Source: a virus. From it: a stretch of DNA of 27,471 nt. The stretch is taken from positions 1-27,471 of IMG/VR virus record IMGVR_UViG_3300005356_000330; one strand, 5' to 3'. How positions within the stretch are numbered: position 1 is the first letter of the stretch; each line of letters begins with the position of its first letter. Under the pieces are notes generated by a model. It had not been told where the DNA came from. It did not search any database and worked only from the letters and a program-made list of their open reading frames with translations. Made by a program: the position numbers and the translations under genes. Shown piece by piece: positions 1-6,533 of this stretch.

Positions 1-287
1 TCGTGACCTTGCGCTGGCCCGAGTACTTCGCGCCCACCGCGCAGGACGTGAAGGATGCGGTGGCGACGGCCCAGACGGCGAGCGGCGGTAAGCCCGTGAT
101 CGCGCACAAGACGGCCGTCGACTACACCTCGCGGCTGTTCGGCGTCGCCGACGTCGACGAGGAGATCGCGCAGATCGCCAACGAGGCCGACGAGGAGGCC
201 GAGCGCGCCGCCGAGACCATGGAGCGCGAGGCGCAGGCCTTCGCCAAGGCGCCCGAGCGCGAGGCCCTCGGCGCCGACGTTGAGTAA
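1..287 (+). CDS. Portal protein, C-terminal fragment (5' end outside window)
   Basis: The reading frame is open from the first bases of the window (codons in phase with position 3) and ends in TAA at 285-287, so only about the last 95 residues are present. The visible part has an aspartate/asparagine- and glutamate-rich helical end with a segment like TAVDYTSRLFGVADVDEE, followed by an alanine/glutamate-rich coiled tail. This is typical of the C-terminus of SPP1 gp6/Mu gp29-type portal proteins, which form the dodecameric DNA gate at a capsid vertex. Position supports this: the next gene, six bases downstream, is a gp7/Mu-F-like head morphogenesis protein, which classically follows the portal gene. 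The GTG at position 3 is probably internal, not a start. The call is inferred from context and composition; no catalytic motif can confirm it. Confidence 0.6.
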   Translation, partial: VTLRWPEYFAPTAQDVKDAVATAQTASGGKPVIAHKTAVDYTSRLFGVADVDEEIAQIANEADEEAERAAETMEREAQAFAKAPEREALGADVE

Positions 288-293
288 GGCGCC

Positions 294-3167
294 ATGGCCA
301 CCAAGCAGGCTCTGGCGCGCGCTGAGGAGTCGATCACCGCTACCCTCGCGCAGTCCGATCAGATCCTGCGCCTGGCCGACGGCGACGGCAGGGCCGCGCA
401 GAAGGACCTCCTGAGCGTGCTCGAGGCGGCCGACGCCGAGGTCGCCAAGCGGCTCGCGAAGATCAGCCCCAAGCCGAACGGCGACATGAAGTTCACCGCG
501 GCGCAGGCGATCGCGTACCGGGCGCAGATCGCGGTCGTGATCGAGAAGGTCAAGTACAAGCTCGACCCCGTGGCGACCGACGTCGCAGAGGCGGCGATGC
601 AGAAGTCGGTCAAGCAGGGCGCCTCGCTGCTCGCCAAGCTCGAGCAGAGCTTCAAGGGGGTATCGACCTCGCCGAACATCTTGGCGGCGATGCAACAGTC
701 GCAGGTGGTGCGCGGGCCCAACGCCTCGCTGGTGACGCGCGTGGCGACGAGCCTCGATCGCTACGGGTACGAGATGGGCGGGCAGTTTTCGCGGATCCTA
801 CAGGTGGGGCTGCTCAGCGGCGCGACCCAGGACCAGATGGTGGCGACGCTGGTCGGGCACGGCGGGCCGAAAGGCAAGGTCAGCCTGGCGGCCAAGGAGG
901 TCGCGCCGGGCGTGGTGCAGCGCGTGCGCGAGGGCGATATCCCCGAGGGCCTGTTTGTCCGACACCGCTACTGGGCCGAGCGCATCGTGCGCACTGAGCT
1001 CGCGTATGCCTTCAACGGGGTGAAGCTCGAGCAGATGCGCACCATGCGCGCCGAGGGGCTCGAGGTAAAAAAGAAGATCGTTGCGCACTTCGACTCGCGC
1101 ACGGCGCCCGACTCAGTAGCGGTACACGGCCAGGTGCGCGAGCTCGAGCAGTCCTTCCTCGATGGCGCGGGGCGCTCGTACTTGCAGCCGCCGGGGCGGC
1201 CCAACGACCGCGAGACGATCATCCCGTGGTTTGGCGACTGGGAGGAGACCCCGTCGACCAAGGCGCCCAACCCCGAGGAGGTGGCCAAGGCTGAGGAGCT
1301 GGCGCAGCCCGCCCCAGCGCCCAAGGGCGCCCCGCTGGTGCCGCGCTCGACCGAGGAGCTGCACCAGCTCGAGCAGGAGGCGCGCGGGGCCGTCGAGCTC
1401 GAGCGCGCGCGGCAAGAGGCCCGGGCGCACCAGGAGCTCGCCAACCTCGGCGACGACGTGCAGCACGCCGAGACGCTCGCGGCCAAGGTGCTCGAGCGCA
1501 TCGAGCAGGAAACCAAGGCCAAGCAGCACGCGCTCCAGAAGCTGGCCGAGGAGCAAGCCAAGAAGGCCGCCAAGGCCGCCGAGAAAAAGGCCGCCAAGGC
1601 GATCAAGGCGACCGACGCATCGGTCGGCACCAAGGCGCTCAAGGGCGAGGCGCACCTCGCGCACCTCGAGCTGATCCAGCTCAGCTGGGAGAAGCCGGAG
1701 CACTTCGCCGAGTTCGTCAACATGACCAAGCTCGACGACAAGCTGCCGATCGCGTCGATCACGGGCGCGGTCAAGGTCTCGCCGCCAGTGACCGAGCAGC
1801 TGATCAAGGATGCGCTCAGCGGCTACAACGACGCCGCGGGCAACCCCGTCGCCAACGCGCTCGCCGAGTTCAAGAAGAGCGACAAGTACCCGGCGTTCGT
1901 CGACGAGCTCGCCAAGGGCAAGAGCGCCAAGGCGCAGAAGCTGTTCGCGGCGCTGATCGCCAGCGAGGGCGAGCTCTACGACAAGGCGCTGAGCATGGCC
2001 AAGGGCCTGCCCAAGCTGACTGCCAAGCAGCTCAAGGCCAAGTACAAGCCCGCGCCGCCCCCGGTGCCGCTCGCGCCGCCGCCGGTGGCGAAGGACTACG
2101 TCTTCAAGTCGGGCGGCTCGAGCTACATCGACGTGTACGAGGGCGAGAAGAAGGTCGCGCTCTTTTTCGAGAAGACGCCGGGGGTGTACACGGTCGAGCC
2201 GCCGCCGAAGCTCGCGTCGCACCAGGCCAAGACCTTCAGCACCAAGGAGGAGGCCGCGGTGTACGCGGTCGAGGTCAGCAAGGCGATCCAGGCGCTGCCG
2301 CCAGCGCCCAAGCCCGCGGCGGCCGCGTACTCGTACTCGAGCGAGCCCAAGACCTCGCGCTTCAACCACGCGCCCGAGAAGGTCCCGACCGTGCTCAAGC
2401 CGATCAAGATCGCGGCCGGTGCGCAGAAGGACATCGACAAGCACCGCAAGACGGCGCGCGCGCACTTCGCCAAGCATGGCGTCGTCAAGGTCAAGGAGGA
2501 CCGCGCCTCGATTCGTGGTGGCGTCGACCAGGTGCTCGAGAAGGCCGAGCTGTGGCACCAACAGAAGAAATGGTCCGACGGGATCGGCGGCTGCTGGTAC
2601 TCGAGCTCGGCGGGAGCGAAGTCGATGGCTGGCAAGCTGGTCGCGCACGACCTCAGCCCCGATCACGGCGAAGGCAAGCAGGTCGCCGAGGACATGGCCA
2701 AGCAGGTCGACGATGAGCGCAGCAAGGGCGATCACGAGAAGTATTTCCATTACTCGCGCCTCAAGTACGCCGCGACGCAGGAGGCGATCGAGATCAGGCG
2801 CAAGGCGGGCGAGTTTGCCGAGCACATCGACGATGAAGGGTACGTGCTGCTGTACCGGGGGATCAGAGACGATCAGGCCGCGCACCTACGCAAGGCGCGC
2901 GAGCTCGGCGAGCACACCGAGGTCGCCTTTCGCACCGTCTCGAGCTGGTCGGTCCTGCGTGGCACCGCCGTCAGATTCGCGACGAGCTCGGGCGTCGTGA
3001 TCCGCGCGAGGGTGCATATCAGCCGGATCTTCAGCCAGTTCGAGCAGGAGCGCATCGCGATGGACCGCTTCGGCCACGGCGAATCCGAGTGGATCGTGAT
3101 CAACGAGGATCACAAAGGCACGCAAACGATCAAATCCGAGGACGTGCAGAACCCCCACAACGAGTGA
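294..3167 (+). CDS. Phage head morphogenesis protein (SPP1 gp7/Mu F-like) fused to C-terminal ADP-ribosyltransferase-like domain
   Basis: 957 residues, far longer than a typical 300-400 aa gp7/Mu-F protein. ATG at 294 follows an AAGGCG Shine-Dalgarno-like stretch. Domains in order: an alpha-helical head-morphogenesis part, about residues 1-330, carrying the family signature around 220-320 (RIVRTELAYAFN, then HFDSRTAPDS, VHGQVRELE and a PPGRPNDRE segment); a long Ala/Lys/Glu-rich coiled region with KKAAKAAEKKAAK, about 340-450; helical and proline-rich linkers; a small beta-rich segment, about 600-670; and a C-terminal domain, about 720-957, resembling arginine-type mono-ADP-ribosyltransferases. 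The ART signs are YRG with R855, an SSWS strand motif at 883-886, and E930-S931-E932, giving the R-S-ExE triad. Known: gp7-type proteins sit inside the capsid and can be injected. Inferred: the ART acts on a host or virion target after entry. The fusion is convincing by motif; activity is unproven. Confidence 0.82.
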   Translation: MATKQALARAEESITATLAQSDQILRLADGDGRAAQKDLLSVLEAADAEVAKRLAKISPKPNGDMKFTAAQAIAYRAQIAVVIEKVKYKLDPVATDVAEAAMQKSVKQGASLLAKLEQSFKGVSTSPNILAAMQQSQVVRGPNASLVTRVATSLDRYGYEMGGQFSRILQVGLLSGATQDQMVATLVGHGGPKGKVSLAAKEVAPGVVQRVREGDIPEGLFVRHRYWAERIVRTELAYAFNGVKLEQMRTMRAEGLEVKKKIVAHFDSRTAPDSVAVHGQVRELEQSFLDGAGRSYLQPPGRPNDRETIIPWFGDWEETPSTKAPNPEEVAKAEELAQPAPAPKGAPLVPRSTEELHQLEQEARGAVELERARQEARAHQELANLGDDVQHAETLAAKVLERIEQETKAKQHALQKLAEEQAKKAAKAAEKKAAKAIKATDASVGTKALKGEAHLAHLELIQLSWEKPEHFAEFVNMTKLDDKLPIASITGAVKVSPPVTEQLIKDALSGYNDAAGNPVANALAEFKKSDKYPAFVDELAKGKSAKAQKLFAALIASEGELYDKALSMAKGLPKLTAKQLKAKYKPAPPPVPLAPPPVAKDYVFKSGGSSYIDVYEGEKKVALFFEKTPGVYTVEPPPKLASHQAKTFSTKEEAAVYAVEVSKAIQALPPAPKPAAAAYSYSSEPKTSRFNHAPEKVPTVLKPIKIAAGAQKDIDKHRKTARAHFAKHGVVKVKEDRASIRGGVDQVLEKAELWHQQKKWSDGIGGCWYSSSAGAKSMAGKLVAHDLSPDHGEGKQVAEDMAKQVDDERSKGDHEKYFHYSRLKYAATQEAIEIRRKAGEFAEHIDDEGYVLLYRGIRDDQAAHLRKARELGEHTEVAFRTVSSWSVLRGTAVRFATSSGVVIRARVHISRIFSQFEQERIAMDRFGHGESEWIVINEDHKGTQTIKSEDVQNPHNE

Positions 3168-3193
3168 ACCCGCTTACGTAATGCGGAACCATT

Positions 3194-3227
3194 TTGAGAA
3201 ACGCCGTTTCCAAACTAAGATCGTCTC
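3194..3227 (+). promoter_or_regulatory. Sigma70-like promoter immediately upstream of ATG 3228
   Basis: TTGAGA at 3194-3199, a 16-bp spacer and TAAGAT at 3216-3221. Five of six and four of six bases match the TTGACA/TATAAT consensus. The promoter lies in a 60-bp AT-richer gap after the ART fusion gene, where most neighbouring genes abut. The expected transcription start falls at or next to ATG 3228, and no Shine-Dalgarno sequence precedes that ATG, so the transcript could be leaderless. It would let the small ORF and macro-domain gene be expressed apart from the late operon. Confidence 0.45.
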
Positions 3228-3246
3228 ATGACGAAGAAAGCGCGCA

Positions 3247-3525
3247 GTGCCAGTGCCACCAAGGGATCCGCCGCCGCCGTGGCCGGGCGCGTACGAGCGG
3301 GGGCTCGAGGACCTGCCCGACGTAAGCCCGCTCAAGGGCGACCTCACGGGGCCGCTCGAGCAGTGTTGGATGAACCTCGACGCGGCGGCGCAGGAAAAGG
3401 GCGCGCCGCTCAGCAAGGTCGAGGAAAGGCGGATCCTGCGCGGCAGGCCGTGGCGCAGCCGAAGGGCGCGCGAGGCGCTGGCAAGGGCGCAGGGAAGGCC
3501 GCCGCCGTTCCGGCCCGACGAGTGA
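3247..3525 (+). CDS. Small protein of unknown function overlapping the macro-domain gene
   Basis: A 92-residue ORF from GTG 3247 (GTG 3253 is an alternative) to TGA 3523-3525. I do not recognise a family. It starts with a proline-rich stretch, then a segment with a normal mix of acidic and hydrophobic residues (GLEDLPDVSPLKGDLTGPLE), and ends Arg-rich. Third codon positions are strongly G/C between about 3295 and 3450, whereas the competing frame (from ATG 3228) there has many A/T third positions and gives a low-complexity Arg/Ala/Gly/Lys string. That favours this frame as the coding one. The stop overlaps a GTG at 3522 (GTGA), a typical coupled start for the macro-domain gene. Alternatively, this stretch is the N-terminal part of one longer protein split by two compensating frame changes. 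Confidence 0.5.
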   Translation: MPVPPRDPPPPWPGAYERGLEDLPDVSPLKGDLTGPLEQCWMNLDAAAQEKGAPLSKVEERRILRGRPWRSRRAREALARAQGRPPPFRPDE

Positions 3526-4172
3526 GCGACCCGCACAAGGGCGCCAAGCTCAGCAAGGCGACCAGTCGGATCAAGCTCGCCGAGGGCGACCTGTGGGATT
3601 GGTACGAGAAGGGGCACCGCGTGGTCGTGACCACGAACATCGGCTGGCACCCCGAGACCGGGCGCAACAACATGGGCGCCGGCATGGCCTTGCAGGCGGC
3701 GCTCCGGTTCCCGGGGCTACGGGCGAAGCGCGGGTCGCAGGCGCTCGAGGCTGCGCCGCTCGAGGGCTTCCTCGAACCCGAGGGCCTGGACGTCTGGTAC
3801 GGCTCGCTCTGCGAGCAGATCGGCGAGGAGATGCCCGTGGTGGCGTACCCGCTCGAGCCGCGGATCATCCTGCTGCCGGTCAAGCCGCTGCTGTTCGCCG
3901 ACAACCCCGAGCGCTCATGGGATCAGAAGGGCTCGTACACGCTGATCATGCGGAGCCTGCTCCAGCTGCGCAGCTACCCGGGCAAGATCGCGCTGAGCTA
4001 CCCGGGCTGCGGCAACGGCGGGCTCGACGAGGAGAAGATGGGGCGGCTGGTCGAGAACATCCTCGGGCAGGACCCCGACCCTGCGCGCTTCACGCTGGTG
4101 CGGTTCAAGTCGAAGCTCGCGGAATCGACGCAGGGCGAGAGCTTGTTTCAGCACTGGACGCGCCCGGTGTAA
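3522..4172 (+). CDS. Macro-domain (ADP-ribose-binding / ADP-ribosyl hydrolase-like) protein
   Basis: From the coupled GTG at 3522 the product is 216 aa; the same frame stays open to ATG 3228 (314 aa), but that extension is low-complexity with atypical codon use until about 3450. Macro-domain signs: an initial strand with GDLWDW; a strand and loop VVVTTNIGW followed by N49-N50-M51-G52-A53-G54-M55-A56 then LQAALRFPGL, which is the ADP-ribose-binding asparagine/MGxGxA loop; and a second glycine-rich phosphate-binding loop, YPGCGNGGL, with G162-C163-G164-N165-G166-G167, as in DarG/Poa1p-like macro proteins. Such domains bind ADP-ribose and many remove it from proteins or nucleic acids. The gene lies directly downstream of a head protein with a putative ART domain, so the pair may write and erase ADP-ribose. 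The fold call is confident; the substrate is unknown. Confidence 0.8.
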   Translation: MSDPHKGAKLSKATSRIKLAEGDLWDWYEKGHRVVVTTNIGWHPETGRNNMGAGMALQAALRFPGLRAKRGSQALEAAPLEGFLEPEGLDVWYGSLCEQIGEEMPVVAYPLEPRIILLPVKPLLFADNPERSWDQKGSYTLIMRSLLQLRSYPGKIALSYPGCGNGGLDEEKMGRLVENILGQDPDPARFTLVRFKSKLAESTQGESLFQHWTRPV

Positions 4173-4203
4173 GCTTCGCCCCGGTACCACCCGGGGGGGC
4201 CGT

Positions 4204-4890
4204 GTGCAGATTCAATCCAAGGGCTATCTGAGCTCCGGCTCGAGCGTGTGCGGCGACTGCGGCTCGAAAGCTCAGATCGCCCCCTTCGAGCTCGGGTTCC
4301 GGTACGGCGTCGAGACCTACGCCCAGTGCCGCTCCGGCGAGGTCACCGTCGCGACCCAGCCGCTCGAGTACGTCGCACTCGCGCCCACCGAGCAGATCGA
4401 GGCGATCGAGCTGCTCGCGCTGCGCACGTCGGGCCCGGTGGCGCTACGCCTCGAGGGCGCGCCTGCCTCGGTCTCGACCGCGGCCATCTACCCGGTCGCC
4501 GCGCTCGACGGGCTCACCCTGGCGTTCGGCGTCGACGGCCAGGCCGTCAATGTGGAGTTCCTGCTGGGCGATGCCACCGCGAACGACGTGGCCCGGCGGA
4601 TCAACAGCGCCGCGGCGCTGGTAGGCGTGCCCTTTCAGCCTGCCAAGGTGGGCCAGCTCGGGCAGGTGGAGATCGGCGGGGTCAGGACGGGCGCGCAGGG
4701 CGTGCTGAGCGCCTTTACGGGCACGGCGGTCGCAGCGCTCGGGCTCAGCACGTGGCTCGGGGGGGTGGGCAAGGGCAGCGACGTCGACGTCGACGGGCTG
4801 GTCGTGATGCAGTTTGGCCGCTCGGGCAGCGTCGGCCGAGTGGAAGTGAGCGGGCAGGCCACCGTCGAGGTGCTTGTCGCAGGCGCGTAA
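4204..4890 (+). CDS. Putative head-associated (decoration-type) protein with flagellin-IN-like module
   Basis: 228 residues starting at GTG 4204 behind a GGGGGG run. The N-terminus has CGDCGS (Cys17-x2-Cys20). The C-terminal half, about residues 100-186, follows a recognisable pattern: a beta strand pair (LTLAFGVDGQAVNVEF), GDATANDVARRINSA, then GGVRTGAQGVLSAFTG and VAALGLS. This resembles the flagellin/hook IN-type insertion. A similar pattern occurs twice in the tail sheath protein of this phage at about residues 183-333. The gene lies between the macro-domain gene and the scaffold/capsid genes, so a head surface or accessory virion role is likely but inferred. No enzymatic motif is visible. 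The structured beta-rich composition argues against its being a shadow ORF. Confidence 0.6.
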   Translation: MQIQSKGYLSSGSSVCGDCGSKAQIAPFELGFRYGVETYAQCRSGEVTVATQPLEYVALAPTEQIEAIELLALRTSGPVALRLEGAPASVSTAAIYPVAALDGLTLAFGVDGQAVNVEFLLGDATANDVARRINSAAALVGVPFQPAKVGQLGQVEIGGVRTGAQGVLSAFTGTAVAALGLSTWLGGVGKGSDVDVDGLVVMQFGRSGSVGRVEVSGQATVEVLVAGA

Positions 4891-4918
4891 CACGCAAGCG
4901 ATGGAAGGGAGCGGCCCC

Positions 4919-5569
4919 ATGCCGACAGTTCGCGAAGGTCTCAACAACGGAAATCCCAACTCGATCCCGCACCTGCTCCAGATGGCAGGCGCGGGCGAGG
5001 CCCTGGCGCTGATCCCCCGCACGGTGCGCGGTGCCGTGGCGTCGCACAAGCTCACGCTGCCGGAGAAGGCCAAGGCTGCGCGCGTGCTGATCGCGTACGG
5101 CATGGGCACGACCTCGGGCTACAAGTCGGCGCTCGCGGCCGGCTCGTCGGCGGCGCCTGCGACCGGAGAGGTCACGGTCAACGCGCAGGGCGATATCGTG
5201 TTCGCGACGGCCGACGCGATCACGTCGGCGACCGTGACGTACGTGGCGGTCGAGGGCGAGGTCTTCGAGGAGACCGTCGACGTCGTCGCCAACGAGGGCG
5301 TTCTGCTCGGCACCCGCCGCGCGACGCTCTTGCTCGGCGCGACGCGCACCGCCGGCGGCGCACTCGGCGCGTGCACCATCGTGCAGCGCCCGGGCGTGCC
5401 CGCGGCGGGCCAGGCCGCGATCGGCGCCGCCGATGACAGCAAGGTCGCCTTCGCGGCGGCCGACGCGGTCACGCGCGCGACCGTTCGCTACCTCGCCGTT
5501 CCGGGTATCGGCAACGTGCAGCGCAAGGGCGTCGGCGAGGCGCTCGAGCTCACCGTCGGCGGCGTCTAA
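4919..5569 (+). CDS. Putative capsid decoration/stabilisation protein with internal duplication
   Basis: ATG 4919 is preferred over an earlier in-frame start because GAAGGGAG lies just upstream at good spacing. The 216-aa product has a helical N-terminus (about 1-75) followed by Ala/Gly/Val-rich beta segments. Two related halves are visible: residues about 79-111 (GEVTVNAQGDIVFATADAI then TSATVTYVAVEG) and about 160-197 (GQAAIGAADDSKVAFAAADAV then TRATVRYLAVPG). They are joined by a segment rich in Val, Thr and Leu. Duplicated beta domains of this type are common in head decoration or fibre proteins, and the gene directly precedes the scaffold and major capsid genes. I do not recognise a named family. 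The stop is TAA at 5567-5569; a 92-bp gap follows. Confidence 0.6.
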   Translation: MPTVREGLNNGNPNSIPHLLQMAGAGEALALIPRTVRGAVASHKLTLPEKAKAARVLIAYGMGTTSGYKSALAAGSSAAPATGEVTVNAQGDIVFATADAITSATVTYVAVEGEVFEETVDVVANEGVLLGTRRATLLLGATRTAGGALGACTIVQRPGVPAAGQAAIGAADDSKVAFAAADAVTRATVRYLAVPGIGNVQRKGVGEALELTVGGV

Positions 5570-5646
5570 AAAACACCCGGCTCCTTTGACCAGGCGCTCC
5601 CCGGCTCGCGCAGGGGGGCGCAACGCCCGTTGACCCCAGCCCCACC

Positions 5647-5661
5647 CATGAGGACCTGACC
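5647..5661 (+). promoter_or_regulatory. Translation-initiation leader element, copy 1 (CATGAGGACCTGACC)
   Basis: CATGAGGACCTGACC lies directly in front of the scaffold gene ATG at 5662. The identical 15-mer occurs at 14342-14356 before the tail assembly chaperone gene. It contains a Shine-Dalgarno-like GAGGA and also spells a three-codon minicistron (ATG AGG ACC TGA) ending just before the gene start. Confidence 0.5.
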
Positions 5662-6381
5662 ATGCCGCCCGAGACCAGCCCCGCGGCCCCGCCGCCGCCC
5701 GCTGCCCCTGCCATGCCGCCGCCTACGCCCACGGCGGCCACGCCCCCAGTAACCCCGCCAGCGGCCCCTCCAGGAGCCGCAACGCCGCCTGCCGGCGACG
5801 CGCCCGCCCCCGAGGGGGGCAAGGAGCCGAGCTGGCTCAAGGAGCGGCTCGAGCGCGAGCGCCGCACGGCCATGAAGGCCCTCGGGTTCGACACGCCCGA
5901 GGCGGCGCAGGCCGCGATCGCGCGCGCCAAGGACCTCGAGACGGCTGCCGAGGTCGCGCGCCTGGCGCAGCTGAGCGACCTCGAGCGCGAGAAGGAGCGC
6001 GCCAGCAAGGCCGAGCGCGAGCTCGCCACCGAGCGCGCGCGCGCCACCAAGCTTGAGCAGCAGGGGCAGCTCTCGGCCGCGTGCGCCGAGCTCGGGCTCA
6101 AGAACACCTCGTACGCCGGCTTCCTGTTCGAGCAGGCCCGCCAGGCCGACCCGAACATCACCGCCGACGCCGCGCTCAAGGCCGCGATCGCCGACGAGAC
6201 GCAGCGCGCCGCGCTCGGGGCCGCCCCCGTGCCGACGCGGCAGGTCCCCGCGGGCGGGGCGACGCCGCCCGGCACGCCCCCGAGCCCCGGGGCACAGGGG
6301 CAGGGGCAGACCTTCGACGCGAGCAAGGCCACGGCCGACGAGTGGCAGACCTATAAACGCTCGATCGGCCTGCCGGTCTGA
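5662..6381 (+). CDS. Probable capsid scaffolding protein
   Basis: 239 residues. The N-terminus (1-55) is almost pure Pro/Ala/Thr and likely disordered. It is followed by EPSWLKERLERERR and a long charged coiled-coil (about 60-150, rich in Glu, Arg, Lys, Ala), then a helical part with AELGLKNTSYAGFLFEQAR, and a Pro/Gly-rich hinge (about 190-215). The C-terminus (ASKATADEWQTYKRSIGLPV) is a short helix of the kind that contacts coat protein in scaffolds. Length, coiled coil, disordered ends and position directly before the major capsid gene fit a GPO/DUF4355-type scaffold that directs procapsid assembly and is then lost. ATG 5662 is chosen because a GAGGA element sits eight bases upstream. No protease motif is visible, so fusion to a head protease is unlikely. 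Confidence 0.75.
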   Translation: MPPETSPAAPPPPAAPAMPPPTPTAATPPVTPPAAPPGAATPPAGDAPAPEGGKEPSWLKERLERERRTAMKALGFDTPEAAQAAIARAKDLETAAEVARLAQLSDLEREKERASKAERELATERARATKLEQQGQLSAACAELGLKNTSYAGFLFEQARQADPNITADAALKAAIADETQRAALGAAPVPTRQVPAGGATPPGTPPSPGAQGQGQTFDASKATADEWQTYKRSIGLPV

Positions 6382-6533
6382 TCTCGGCGCCTTGGCGCCG
6401 CTTGGGATAGAGTCACCGCTACGAACTACGCCGCCGACGGCGGCACCCTGCAACACGCGACGCCGAGCGGACAGAACGGGCGATTCAGCGGGGCCAACAC
6501 CAACCCAACCGATACACACGGTCGGAGTGCCCC
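6382..6533 (+). promoter_or_regulatory. Leader region of the major capsid gene with two GC hairpins and a possible -10 box
   Basis: This 152-bp gap between scaffold and capsid genes contains two perfect inverted repeats: CGGCGCC/GGCGCCG (6385-6391 with 6394-6400) and GCCGCCG/CGGCGGC (6430-6436 with 6438-6444). Between them is TAGAGT (6408-6413), a weak -10-like box. No T-tract follows either repeat, so they are not intrinsic terminators. They could stabilise or modulate the capsid mRNA. The CGGAGTG before ATG 6534 is a plausible ribosome binding site. Confidence 0.35.

Noticed and set aside
1113-2885. 590-aa open frame on the - strand opposite the head-ART gene
   Set aside because: It is Leu/Arg/Gly-rich low-complexity sequence mirroring the Ala/Lys/Glu codons of the + strand gene. 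Very high G+C gives long antisense frames; no ribosome site or recognisable domain.
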